The notes below the pieces were generated by a model. It saw only the letters and a list, made by a program, of their open reading frames with translations. It did not search any database and was not told where the DNA came from. From positions 1-15,485 of the forward strand of contig DANZ01000099.1 of assembly GCA_002501695.1 (NCBI GenBank): 15,485 nt of DNA. Direction: 5' to 3'. Both the position numbers and the translations under genes were made by a program. Source of the stretch: Methanolobus sp. UBA474. GTDB lineage: Archaea; Halobacteriota; Methanosarcinia; Methanosarcinales; Methanosarcinaceae. Shown piece after piece: positions 6,958 through 13,452 of the stretch. The first letter of the stretch is position 1, and every line of letters begins with the position of its first letter.

Positions 6958-7722
6958 TCAGCGCTTTGGGTTTCCTTTTACCCGCTTGTTGCCAAGCTCT
7001 ATATCCACCTTTACTTTTCTTACTGCAAGATCTGCTGCAAGCCCTCTGAGCATCCACCTCAGGGCAGATGCCTGATGCCGTACATCCTGCGATAATTCCT
7101 TCTGGACAAGGGCAGCTGCATTTTCACCGGCCTGCTCCTTCAGGTCTTCTATCCTTATCCTGGAAAACGGATCAAGTCCGCCCACTCTTAATCCCGCGAA
7201 GTCCTTGAACCCGGGAGAAGGATGCGTGTTCAGCTGGTTGATCTGCACTCTGAGCCCGGGAGAGGCTCCGGAGGTGTTCACGTCCGCTATGACCTTTCTT
7301 TCAGCCGGCCTTGCTGGTGCGTCAGCTGGCATTGCCAGTCTGTCAGCTGTGCTGTTCTCATTGCGCGGGATCCATTTGAACGCTACCTTAAGCCCGCTTG
7401 TGTGTATGAGCGATGCTATCTGTCCGTTGATCTGCGCAAGGTTCTCATTATTTATCTTCCATTTTCCTGACATCTGGTTAATGACCAGCTGGCTGTCACC
7501 GCATACCTTAAGAGGACCTTTTCCGCCAAGAGCCAGGTAATTTGCTATCCCCTCCCGGAGTGCGGTGTACTCGGCCACATTGTTGGTGTTCATGGGTGAA
7601 CGTTGCTTCTCTTTCCTTCCTTCAGTGCAGTCGTTTCTGCTCTCCCAGTTAATGACCCATCCAAATCCCATCCTTCCTCCCGGATTGGGATCGCAGGAGC
7701 CGTCAAAGTTCAGTTGGTCCAT
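6958..7722 (-). CDS. rnhA: ribonuclease HI with a long C-terminal extension
   Basis: RNase HI cuts the RNA strand of RNA-DNA hybrids such as R-loops and replication primers. The catalytic residues are complete: Asp7 in FDGSCDPNPGG, Glu51 in NNVAEYTALREG, Asp76 in CGDSQLVINQMSG and Asp127 in STADRLA. The RNase H fold ends near residue 132, which is the usual size of the archaeal type. A further 120 residues follow, rich in charged residues, with GLDPFSRIRIEDLKEQ and a helical QKELSQDVRHQASALRWML stretch ending in a basic tail (GNKRVKGNPKR). I do not recognise this part; it may bind nucleic acid or a partner. The start ATG at 7722 has only a weak GATAGG upstream. The gene faces acs and is divergent from the ModD-like gene. 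Confidence 0.92.
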   Translation of the reverse strand: MDQLNFDGSCDPNPGGRMGFGWVINWESRNDCTEGRKEKQRSPMNTNNVAEYTALREGIANYLALGGKGPLKVCGDSQLVINQMSGKWKINNENLAQINGQIASLIHTSGLKVAFKWIPRNENSTADRLAMPADAPARPAERKVIADVNTSGASPGLRVQINQLNTHPSPGFKDFAGLRVGGLDPFSRIRIEDLKEQAGENAAALVQKELSQDVRHQASALRWMLRGLAADLAVRKVKVDIELGNKRVKGNPKR

Positions 7723-7785
7723 AGCCTATCTCAACCGTCTCTTTGTTTTTTTAGTTGTCTGTCGGCCTGGCAATGAATGCTTCCA

Positions 7786-7800
7786 TGCATATATGATATG
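7786..7800. promoter_or_regulatory. near-symmetric TATA region between rnhA and the ModD-like gene
   Basis: GCATATATGATATG reads as a TATA-like box on both strands and could serve both divergent genes. No start site can be fixed. Confidence 0.35.
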
Positions 7801-7853
7801 TCTCCCTGTTTACTGCCGGCAATAGTCCGGCCTACAGCAACAGTTATGAAGTA

Positions 7854-7878
7854 TGTAAACTAAATACCACTGTTTACA
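7854..7878. promoter_or_regulatory. inverted repeat TGTAAAC-N11-GTTTACA touching the ribosome site of the ModD-like gene
   Basis: Two perfect 7-base arms (7854-7860 and 7872-7878) flank 11 bases. The right arm ends on the first base of AGGTGA, the ribosome site at 7878-7883. GTTTAC occurs once more at 7808-7813, and a GCCGG-N7-CCGGC hairpin lies at 7815-7831. It could be an operator or an RNA hairpin that affects translation. Confidence 0.45.
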
Positions 7879-7887
7879 GGTGATATG

Positions 7888-8679
7888 ATGGTTGATTTCT
7901 TTGATCTCTACTTATCCGAGGACTGCCCCTACGGTGACGAGACCACCGAGCTCCTGGGTATCGGGGGCAAGGGAAGGCTGCGTATCATGTCGAGGGAGCA
8001 TGGCGTTGCCGCCTGCATGGATGATCTGGGTGATCTCTACCGGAAGAACGGCCTTGAAGTTGTCAGCAGTCTAGGCAACGGTGCCGAGTTCAATGCCCAT
8101 GATGTGATATTCGAGGCGCAGGGCGACCTGCCTTTACTTTTCAGGCTATGGAGGGTATCGCAGACCTTTCTTTCACTCGTGTGCGCCATTGCTTCAAACA
8201 CCCGCTTTTGTGTGGAACTGGCACATAAGGTCAATCCTGATCTGATAATAGCTACCAGCAGGAAGACGCACCCCGGTTTTCGCAAATACGAGCTCAAGGC
8301 CGTAAAGATAGGCGGAGGGCAGCATCATCGCAATTCACTGAGCGACTCTGTCCTGATAAGCCAGAACCATCTCAATGTCATTGAGAACTTCGGCAGGCTG
8401 AGGTCTACCCGGAAAATAGAGATAGAACCTCGCAGCAGGGAGGAGGCATATAAGTACGCGCCTCTTGCGGACGTGTTGCTGCTTGACCATTTCAGTCCTG
8501 AGGAACTCGGATCGATCGTACCTGAACTCCGTGCTCTGAATCCGGGGATAGAGATAGCCGTGGGTGGCATTGATCTGAAAAGAGCTGCAGAATATGCAGG
8601 ATCTGCCGATATCATCGTGACCAGTGAGCTCTATTATTCAAAGCCGCTGGACCTGACCGCAAAAATAAGGAAGGTATAG
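7888..8679 (+). CDS. modD: ModD/NadC-like phosphoribosyltransferase
   Basis: The protein belongs to the quinolinate phosphoribosyltransferase fold and is closest, as I recall it, to ModD, a NadC-like protein named for its place in molybdate-transport operons and of unknown reaction. It opens with EDCPYGDETTELLGI, the ModD form of the NadC start. Counted from the ATG at 7885, RKTHPGFRKYELKAVK (126-141) and GGGQHHRNSLSDSVL (143-157) carry the basic residues that bind phosphoribosyl pyrophosphate in NadC. A final VGGIDLKRAAEYAGSADIIV completes the barrel. Two ATGs are adjacent, at 7885 and 7888; I chose 7888 because AGGTGA (7878-7883) is then four bases away instead of one. No molybdate transporter is nearby. 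A true NadC for NAD synthesis is less likely but not excluded. Confidence 0.78.
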   Translation: MVDFFDLYLSEDCPYGDETTELLGIGGKGRLRIMSREHGVAACMDDLGDLYRKNGLEVVSSLGNGAEFNAHDVIFEAQGDLPLLFRLWRVSQTFLSLVCAIASNTRFCVELAHKVNPDLIIATSRKTHPGFRKYELKAVKIGGGQHHRNSLSDSVLISQNHLNVIENFGRLRSTRKIEIEPRSREEAYKYAPLADVLLLDHFSPEELGSIVPELRALNPGIEIAVGGIDLKRAAEYAGSADIIVTSELYYSKPLDLTAKIRKV

Positions 8680-8763
8680 TTTAAGGTCGTTCTGGCAGTA
8701 TACAGCAAACTATATATCTGATTAACACTGAGGTTGTGTGTATAATTTGCATGACCGCTGTAT

Positions 8764-8856
8764 ATGGGCTATGTTACCGGTACAATTGCCGGGAATATCT
8801 TCATCCCGGAGCATGCCGGTAAAACAGTTATATCAACAGGTCATTCTTACCTTTAA
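8764..8856 (+). other. possible 30-codon small gene upstream of thioredoxin
   Basis: An ATG at 8764 opens 30 codons ending in TAA at 8854-8856, all inside the 207-base gap before thioredoxin. The product would contain MGYVTGTIAGNIFIPEHAG and no recognised motif. A TATA-like GTATAATT (8740-8747) lies about 20 bases before the ATG, so a near-leaderless message is possible, but there is no ribosome site. A second TATA-like run is at 8710-8717. It may simply be the untranslated leader of thioredoxin. Confidence 0.2.
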
Positions 8857-8886
8857 CAGTTCTCAACTCAGATAAAAGGTGTTAAC

Positions 8887-9156
8887 ATGAGCAAACCTGA
8901 ACTATTGGATTTTAGTGCAACGTGGTGCGGACCCTGTAAGATGCAGAAGCCTTTCCTTGATAAAGTGAAGGAGGAATTCGGGGACAAAGTCGAAGTAAAG
9001 GTCATCGATGTTGACCAGAACCAGGAACTTGCGTCAAAGTATGCCATCCAGGCAGTTCCAACCCTTCTGATCCTGAAGGACGGCAATCCTGTAAAGCGCT
9101 TTACAGGCGTCACCACTGCAGGCGTGCTGATCGAAGAGCTGAAAAAGGTGCTTTGA
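8887..9156 (+). CDS. trx: thioredoxin
   Basis: This small cytoplasmic protein reduces disulfides in other proteins. Its 89 residues contain the active-site WCGPC at 13-17 and the cis-proline Pro58 in AVPTLLILKDG, which together define the thioredoxin fold. It is shorter than E. coli thioredoxin and lacks the extra N-terminal helix, as is common in methanogens. Methanogen thioredoxins take electrons from NADPH-, F420- or ferredoxin-linked reductases; no reductase gene is present here, so its electron source is not shown. AAAAGGTGTTAAC before the ATG gives the ribosome site. A run of seven T (9168-9174) soon after the stop suggests a one-gene transcript. Confidence 0.95.
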   Translation: MSKPELLDFSATWCGPCKMQKPFLDKVKEEFGDKVEVKVIDVDQNQELASKYAIQAVPTLLILKDGNPVKRFTGVTTAGVLIEELKKVL

Positions 9157-9164
9157 GCATCTTT

Positions 9165-9175
9165 ACTTTTTTTAC
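9165..9175 (+). terminator. T-tract after thioredoxin
   Basis: TTTACTTTTTTTAC begins nine bases after the stop codon. It is a typical archaeal T-rich end signal without an obvious hairpin. Confidence 0.5.
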
Positions 9176-9223
9176 ATCCCAGGTCTTTCATTCATACTAC
9201 ATTGCCCCTTTTTGAAAAGGCGT

Positions 9224-9233
9224 AAATACTATT
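9224..9233 (+). promoter_or_regulatory. promoter of the β-CASP-like nuclease gene
   Basis: AAATACTATT is a TATA-like run just behind the near-palindrome CCTTTT-TG-AAAAGG (9207-9220). Transcription would start near 9250-9256, almost at the first ATG (9255), so this message may be nearly leaderless. Confidence 0.35.
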
Positions 9234-9254
9234 AGATTAATCCCTGTTCGAGGA

Positions 9255-10277
9255 ATGCGGATATTGCAGGAAATGATCGATTTTGGGGTAATGGTCTTCA
9301 GACAGAAGAATACAAACGGTACCTTCAAGCCTCATCTTTCAATCAAGTTCCGGTCAGACACGGGAAAACTGGTCACTTTTTCCATCGACACCACAAGGAC
9401 TCCTGCGAAATATGCTCAGCCTGACGCTTATCTTATTACTCATGCGCACTCTGACCACCACGGCAAGTCCGCCATGCTCTCGGAGCGCGCCGTATGTTCT
9501 GACAAGACCGCCCTCGCTCTTGAGATAAGGCATGACAGGGCCTATAAGGGCAGGACTATGGAAGTCGGCGGTTCCATTGATGTGAACGGTGTAACAGTCA
9601 CCGCCTATCCAAACTTCCATACGGTAGGCTCCACGTCCTTCTACTGGGAGAACGACGTTGGTACGCGGATCCTGGTCACAGGGGATGTGAAGGATGCCTC
9701 CCTGCTTCCCAAATGCGATGTGCTCATCACCGAGGCCAATTATGGCGATCCCGGGGATGCGACCTGTTATTTTGATGACGATATAATGGGCTTCAGGGAT
9801 GTCTTGCAGGGCAATGCATGCGTCGCCTTCGGAGCCTATGCTTTCGGTAAGGCCCAGCGAACCGTGGAGCTGCTGAGAGGTCTTGGATATAACGGTGCAA
9901 TAGCCATGGAAGAGAAATCCCTTGCCCTGACACGCTACCTGCTTGAGGATGCAGGCAATATCATCGGGCTGGGAGACATATGTGGTGATGCTGTCTGTGT
10001 CGTGCCTCCATGGGACCTGGATAAGCTTCCCGTGAACATGTCCAAGTACGTGATGACCGGCAGATGCGATTACCGATATCCGGCCATACAGATAAGCGAT
10101 CATCTGGATGCAAGGGGGCTGACATGCATGGTGCAGGATATAGGCCCGAAGTTCACTGTCGTCTATCATCCATCCGGCCACAGGCCAGGCAGGTTCGCCG
10201 CCCACCTCAGGGGGCTTGGGTTCAATGCCATTTCTATCGACAAAGTGAACAATGTGTTGAGCAACGATTTTATCTAG
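9255..10277 (+). CDS. metallo-β-lactamase/β-CASP-like predicted exonuclease
   Basis: The protein has the metallo-β-lactamase fold used by nucleases such as CPSF73 and archaeal RNA-processing factors. Metal ligands are visible: THAHSDHHG at residues 62-70, His122 in NFHTVGS and Asp144 in TGDVKD. It continues into β-CASP-like features: Glu160 in LITEANYGD, FGAYAFGKAQRTVELL at 192-207, ISDHLD at 280-285, and HPSGHRPGRFAAHL from His305. At 340 residues it is shorter than KH-containing archaeal CPSF proteins and has no KH domain, so it matches the small predicted exonuclease group. RNA or DNA substrate cannot be told. The start is uncertain: ATGs at 9255, 9273 and 9291 are in frame, and 9291 (MVFRQKNTNG) would keep every domain. 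It has its own promoter. Confidence 0.85.
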   Translation: MRILQEMIDFGVMVFRQKNTNGTFKPHLSIKFRSDTGKLVTFSIDTTRTPAKYAQPDAYLITHAHSDHHGKSAMLSERAVCSDKTALALEIRHDRAYKGRTMEVGGSIDVNGVTVTAYPNFHTVGSTSFYWENDVGTRILVTGDVKDASLLPKCDVLITEANYGDPGDATCYFDDDIMGFRDVLQGNACVAFGAYAFGKAQRTVELLRGLGYNGAIAMEEKSLALTRYLLEDAGNIIGLGDICGDAVCVVPPWDLDKLPVNMSKYVMTGRCDYRYPAIQISDHLDARGLTCMVQDIGPKFTVVYHPSGHRPGRFAAHLRGLGFNAISIDKVNNVLSNDFI

Positions 10278-10308
10278 TTGTGTTATGTTACCCTCTGCAG
10301 GATAAAAC

Positions 10309-10316
10309 TTTATATA
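10309..10316 (+). promoter_or_regulatory. TATA box of the EMC6-like/ABCE1 pair
   Basis: TTTATATA lies in an A+T-rich stretch after the nuclease gene. A start near 10340 would leave about 30 bases before the TTG codon at 10372. It is the only clear promoter ahead of both genes. Confidence 0.55.
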
Positions 10317-10371
10317 ACTATTAGCTTTCTATAGTATCCACGTTATCCAACTTATTCCAGGAGATCGTCAA

Positions 10372-10806
10372 TTGTCAAAATCGTCCAAGAGAAAACAAGC
10401 GCAGGCTCCTTCTGTCCCTTCCGGGGCAGAGCTCACCGAGACCGGGGCGGCGCATCCGGCTGTAACTGCAGGTGCCGTGAAGCCGGTCTATAAAGTAAAG
10501 ACTCCGGAGGAGAGAAAGCAGGCGCATGTCGAAGGCATTATCAAGACAGCAGTTGCATCTGTAATTGGTATCATGGCCGGCATACTTGCCCACTCCCAGT
10601 TTGGCGTAGGCGATGATACAAGTTGGTATGCCGTGCTCATTATCGTTGCTGCGGTTGCATATTATGCCCAGAGGCTCATTTTTCCGCTCATTAAGATCGA
10701 TACGAAGGAATTCGGTTTCAAAGGCTGGTTCTATGTTGAGTTCCTGGTCATAGACTTCTGCCTTGTAACATGGACACTGCTTCTGAATCCAACTCCTCCT
10801 ATATGA
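10372..10806 (+). CDS. EMC6-like archaeal membrane protein
   Basis: The 144-residue protein resembles the archaeal relatives of EMC6, a subunit of the eukaryotic ER membrane protein complex that inserts tail-anchored and other membrane proteins. Residues 1-50 are hydrophilic and basic (KSSKRKQAQA, then KVKTPEERKQAHVEG). Three membrane segments follow at about 55-75 (IKTAVASVIGIMAGILA), 85-104 (YAVLIIVAAVAYYAQRLIF) and 118-138 (WFYVEFLVIDFCLVTWTLLL). No signal peptide is seen. It starts with TTG; CAGGAG (10360-10365) at a normal distance supports that choice, and no ATG or GTG would keep the basic N-terminus. ABCE1 starts 31 bases downstream on the same strand, so the two are probably co-transcribed. 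A part in membrane protein insertion is inferred from the family. Confidence 0.8.
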   Translation: MSKSSKRKQAQAPSVPSGAELTETGAAHPAVTAGAVKPVYKVKTPEERKQAHVEGIIKTAVASVIGIMAGILAHSQFGVGDDTSWYAVLIIVAAVAYYAQRLIFPLIKIDTKEFGFKGWFYVEFLVIDFCLVTWTLLLNPTPPI

Positions 10807-10837
10807 TTATCCATCTTTTAAATTTAAGGGGTTTCGC

Positions 10838-12607
10838 ATGCGAATAGCCATATTGAACAAAGACAGGTGCCAGCCAAGGCGTTGCAGTCATGAATGTGAA
10901 AAATACTGTCCGAGGGTAAGGACAGGGGATGAGACAATAATTTTCCCGGAAGCCGGCGGAAAACCTCTCATATCGGAAGAGCTGTGTGTGGGCTGCGGTA
11001 TCTGTATCAACAGGTGCCCCTTTGATGCTATTATGATAATCGGCCTTCCTGAAGAGCTTACCGAACCCACGCACAGGTACGGACCAAACGCTTTTGCGCT
11101 TTATGGTCTGCCGGTTCCCCAGGTAGGCAGGGTCACAGGTATCCTGGGCCCGAACGGTATAGGAAAAAGTACCGCCGTGCAGATACTCTCCGGAGCCCTT
11201 GTGCCCAATTTTGGTGATGGCGCAGGCGACTGGGAAACAGTGCTCCAGCATTACGCAGGTACAGCCCTTCATGACTACTTCAGCGATGTGGTTGACGGCA
11301 ATATAAAGGTCTCCCAGAAGCCCCAGTATGTGGACATGATCCCCAAGGCCTTCAAAGGGAAGGCCAGCGAACTGCTTGATAGGGTAGACGAGCGGGGCGT
11401 GCTCGGGGAACTGATCGAAAGGCTTGGCCTGACCCCTGTTATCGACAGGAAGATAACGGAGCTGAGCGGAGGAGAGCTGCAGAGGGTTGCCATTGCAGCC
11501 TGCGCGGCAAGAGATGCAGACTTCTATTTCTTTGATGAGATCAGTCCCTATCTTGACATTTACCAGCGTATCAATTCAGCCCAGCTTATCCAGGAGATAG
11601 CCAGGGATAAAGCGGTGCTTGTTGTAGAGCATGACCTGGCGATCCTTGACATGCTGGCAGATGTCGTGCATGTGGCATACGGCCAGCCCGGAGCTTATGG
11701 TGTCATCACCTATCCAAAGGGCGTGCGTATCGCAATAAACCAGTATCTTAAAGGCTACCTGCCCGAGGAGAACGTGCGTATCAGGCCCGAGGCCATAAAG
11801 TTTGAGGTGCATCCCCCGCGCATAGAGGCAAATATCGAGACCCTTGTCAATTATGATAAGTTCTCCAAGAAATACGGTAACGGCTTTTCCCTTGAGACCG
11901 AAGGGGGCTCTCTGAAGCAGGGTGAAGTGCTCGGCATAGTAGGGCCCAACGGTATCGGTAAATCCACTTTTGTAAAGATACTGGCCGGCGAGGTCGATCC
12001 TGATGAAGGTAAACTTGACCTGGATATCACTATTTCCTACAAGCCGCAGTATATCAAGCCGGACGTTCCGATGCAGGTGCAATACTTCCTGCGCAGCATA
12101 TCCCGCAAGTTCGATACAAGCTATTTCCAGTCAGAAGTGGCCAAGCCCATGCAGCTCGAGCCGCTGTACGAACGCGACCTTACGGACCTCAGTGGTGGAG
12201 AGCTGCAGAGAGTTGCCATTGCAGCCTGCCTGTGCAGGGATGCAGATATGTATATCCTTGATGAGCCCAGTGCTCACCTGGATGTTGAACAGCGTTCGAT
12301 GACCACCCGGGTCATCAAGAGATTTGCCGAGAACAGCGGCAAGACAGCCATGGTGGTTGACCACGACATATATCTTATAGACATGCTCAGCCAGCGTCTC
12401 ATAGTCTTTGAGGGTGAGCCTGCAATATACGGTAAAGCGCACCGGCCCTCCAGCATGCAGGATGGCATGAACAGGTTCCTGGCTAACCTCCACATCACTT
12501 TCAGGCGTGACGAGGACACTTCCAGGCCCAGGGTGAACAAGCCCGATTCGAGGCTTGACAGGGAGCAGAAGGCCAGCGGGGAGTATTACTACCATAATAT
12601 CGAGTAA
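10838..12607 (+). CDS. abce1: ribosome recycling ATPase ABCE1 (Rli1)
   Basis: ABCE1 splits ribosomes after termination or stalling, working with aRF1 or Pelota, in the cytoplasm. Its 589 residues show every family part. Eight cysteines at 11, 16, 20, 24, 50, 53, 56 and 60 bind two [4Fe-4S] clusters. The first ATPase half has GPNGIGKST at 104-112, LSGGE at 209-213, Asp233-Glu234 and His265. The second has GPNGIGKST at 369-377, LSGGE at 451-455, Asp475-Glu476 and His509. It has no membrane segment, which separates it from transport ABC proteins. In the first half the line after the catalytic Glu reads DEISPYLD, whereas DEPSSYLD-like text is common elsewhere; the second half has the standard DEPSAHLD. 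AAGGGG precedes the ATG. The EMC6-like gene lies just upstream. Confidence 0.97.
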   Translation: MRIAILNKDRCQPRRCSHECEKYCPRVRTGDETIIFPEAGGKPLISEELCVGCGICINRCPFDAIMIIGLPEELTEPTHRYGPNAFALYGLPVPQVGRVTGILGPNGIGKSTAVQILSGALVPNFGDGAGDWETVLQHYAGTALHDYFSDVVDGNIKVSQKPQYVDMIPKAFKGKASELLDRVDERGVLGELIERLGLTPVIDRKITELSGGELQRVAIAACAARDADFYFFDEISPYLDIYQRINSAQLIQEIARDKAVLVVEHDLAILDMLADVVHVAYGQPGAYGVITYPKGVRIAINQYLKGYLPEENVRIRPEAIKFEVHPPRIEANIETLVNYDKFSKKYGNGFSLETEGGSLKQGEVLGIVGPNGIGKSTFVKILAGEVDPDEGKLDLDITISYKPQYIKPDVPMQVQYFLRSISRKFDTSYFQSEVAKPMQLEPLYERDLTDLSGGELQRVAIAACLCRDADMYILDEPSAHLDVEQRSMTTRVIKRFAENSGKTAMVVDHDIYLIDMLSQRLIVFEGEPAIYGKAHRPSSMQDGMNRFLANLHITFRRDEDTSRPRVNKPDSRLDREQKASGEYYYHNIE

Positions 12608-12624
12608 TATCTCTTCCGTAATCT

Positions 12625-12649
12625 CTTTTTAACCATTCTTGCCTTTTTC
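12625..12649 (+). terminator. T-rich end signal after ABCE1
   Basis: Two T runs (CTTTTTAACC near 12625 and CCTTTTTCTC near 12642) follow the ABCE1 stop and precede a new TATA box. Confidence 0.45.
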
Positions 12650-12652
12650 TCG

Positions 12653-12662
12653 AAATATATAA
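12653..12662 (+). promoter_or_regulatory. TATA box of the ferritin-like pair
   Basis: AAATATATAA lies 106 bases before the first ferritin-like gene. A start near 12685 gives a leader of about 80 bases. GTCTC and GAGAC around 12672-12693 could pair. The 8-mer ACATGTAC (12709-12716) is also the middle of the palindrome at 3861, but the flanks differ. Confidence 0.5.
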
Positions 12663-12767
12663 GTACCTGTGGGTCTCATCAAATATGGGAGACGGAACAG
12701 TGGCCTGAACATGTACCGATGTTAAATGAGCGGTTGCTGTATCTGTATACTAAAGGGAGTGTGAGTT

Positions 12768-13052
12768 ATGTTATCAAAGATACCTGTGGACCTTTCCAAA
12801 GTCGATCAGAAGGACATTAACAAAGAAATTCTAAGGGCGGCAATAATTGCCGAACTGGATGCCATCAACCTGTATGAACAGATGGCAGGCCTGACTGACA
12901 ATGATGAAGTAAAAAGGGTCCTTATGGATGTTGCACTTGAAGAGAAGACCCATGTGGGTGAGTTCCAGACCTTACTGCTAAGAGCTGATGAGCAGCAGAG
13001 AGAGGAGCTCAGCGCAGGTGAAAGAGAAGTGGATGAGGAACTTTCAAAGTAA
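12768..13052 (+). CDS. small ferritin-like protein, encapsulin-cargo type (first copy)
   Basis: The 94-residue protein has the two-helix half-ferritin pattern of iron-oxidising cargo proteins that sit inside encapsulin shells. The core is EILRAAIIAELDAINLYEQM (residues 20-39) followed by LMDVALEEKTHVGEFQTLLL, giving the E...E..H metal set of a di-iron site that forms when two chains pair. From memory, this stretch is strikingly like the N-terminal ferritin-like domain fused to the Pyrococcus furiosus encapsulin. Here it is free-standing and no shell gene is in the window. The acidic tail (GEREVDEELSK) is where encapsulin targeting peptides would be, but I cannot identify one. AAGGGAGTG precedes the ATG. 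A paralogue follows 17 bases downstream, so they are co-transcribed. Databases may name it a rubrerythrin- or demethoxyubiquinone-hydroxylase-like protein. Confidence 0.8.
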   Translation: MLSKIPVDLSKVDQKDINKEILRAAIIAELDAINLYEQMAGLTDNDEVKRVLMDVALEEKTHVGEFQTLLLRADEQQREELSAGEREVDEELSK

Positions 13053-13069
13053 GCCCGGGAGGTAAGGAC

Positions 13070-13342
13070 ATGTTATCAGAGATACCGGTCAACCTGCAGA
13101 TGGTGAACAAAAAGAACCTTGACAAAGAGATAATGAGAGCCGCCATGATAGCGGAACTGGACGCTGTGAACCTGTACGAGTCCATGGCCGCGCTTACTGA
13201 CAGCAAGGACCTGGCAGCTATCCTGCTGGACGTCGCCAAAGAGGAAAAGGTCCATGTCGCTATGTTTCAGACAGTGCTCATGGAAGTGGACAGGGAGTAC
13301 CTGAAGATCATGGCGGATTATGCTCTTGGAAGAGGGAAATAA
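13070..13342 (+). CDS. small ferritin-like protein, encapsulin-cargo type (second copy)
   Basis: This 90-residue protein is a paralogue of its upstream neighbour, alike from the first residues (MLSEIPVNLQMVNKKNLDKE against MLSKIPVDLSKVDQKDINKE). It repeats the metal-binding plan: EIMRAAMIAELDAVNLYESM at residues 20-39, then LLDVAKEEKVHVAMFQTVLM with the EE..H set. It has lost the VGEF glutamate (VAMF here), so its metal site or pairing may differ from that of the first copy. Its C-terminus is different too, ending YALGRGK rather than the acidic tail. The ribosome site GGGAGGTAAGGAC is stronger than that of the first gene, so it may be made in greater amount. Whether the two chains form a mixed pair cannot be seen from sequence. 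Confidence 0.8.
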   Translation: MLSEIPVNLQMVNKKNLDKEIMRAAMIAELDAVNLYESMAALTDSKDLAAILLDVAKEEKVHVAMFQTVLMEVDREYLKIMADYALGRGK

Positions 13343-13404
13343 TATCCAGCTTCCTTATTCACCCTTTACATGATCATTCTTCTGTTTTCCGCCGGACCGG
13401 CCTT

Positions 13405-13440
13405 CATCCGTATGCGAGCCTCCCGCGTCTGCATACGATG
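13405..13440. terminator. hairpin between convergent genes
   Basis: CATCCGTATGC (13405-13414 region) pairs with GCATACGATG (13431-13440) apart from one bulged C, giving a stem of about ten pairs around a G+C-rich loop. It lies between the ends of the ferritin-like gene and the small membrane gene and may end either transcript. No long T run follows on the plus strand. Confidence 0.4.
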
Positions 13441-13452
13441 TTATAAGAAAGG

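Noticed and set aside
8677..8721. Reading through the amber stop of the ModD-like gene as pyrrolysine
   Set aside because: Only about 14 more codons follow and the protein is already full length; nothing suggests decoding.
9354..10205. A 283-codon minus-strand frame inside the nuclease gene
   Set aside because: The plus strand codes the metallo-β-lactamase motifs; the antisense product is not protein-like.
12709..12716. ACATGTAC upstream of the ferritin-like genes as another MsvR box
   Set aside because: Only the eight-base centre agrees; the outer TTCG and CGAA parts needed for the motif are missing.
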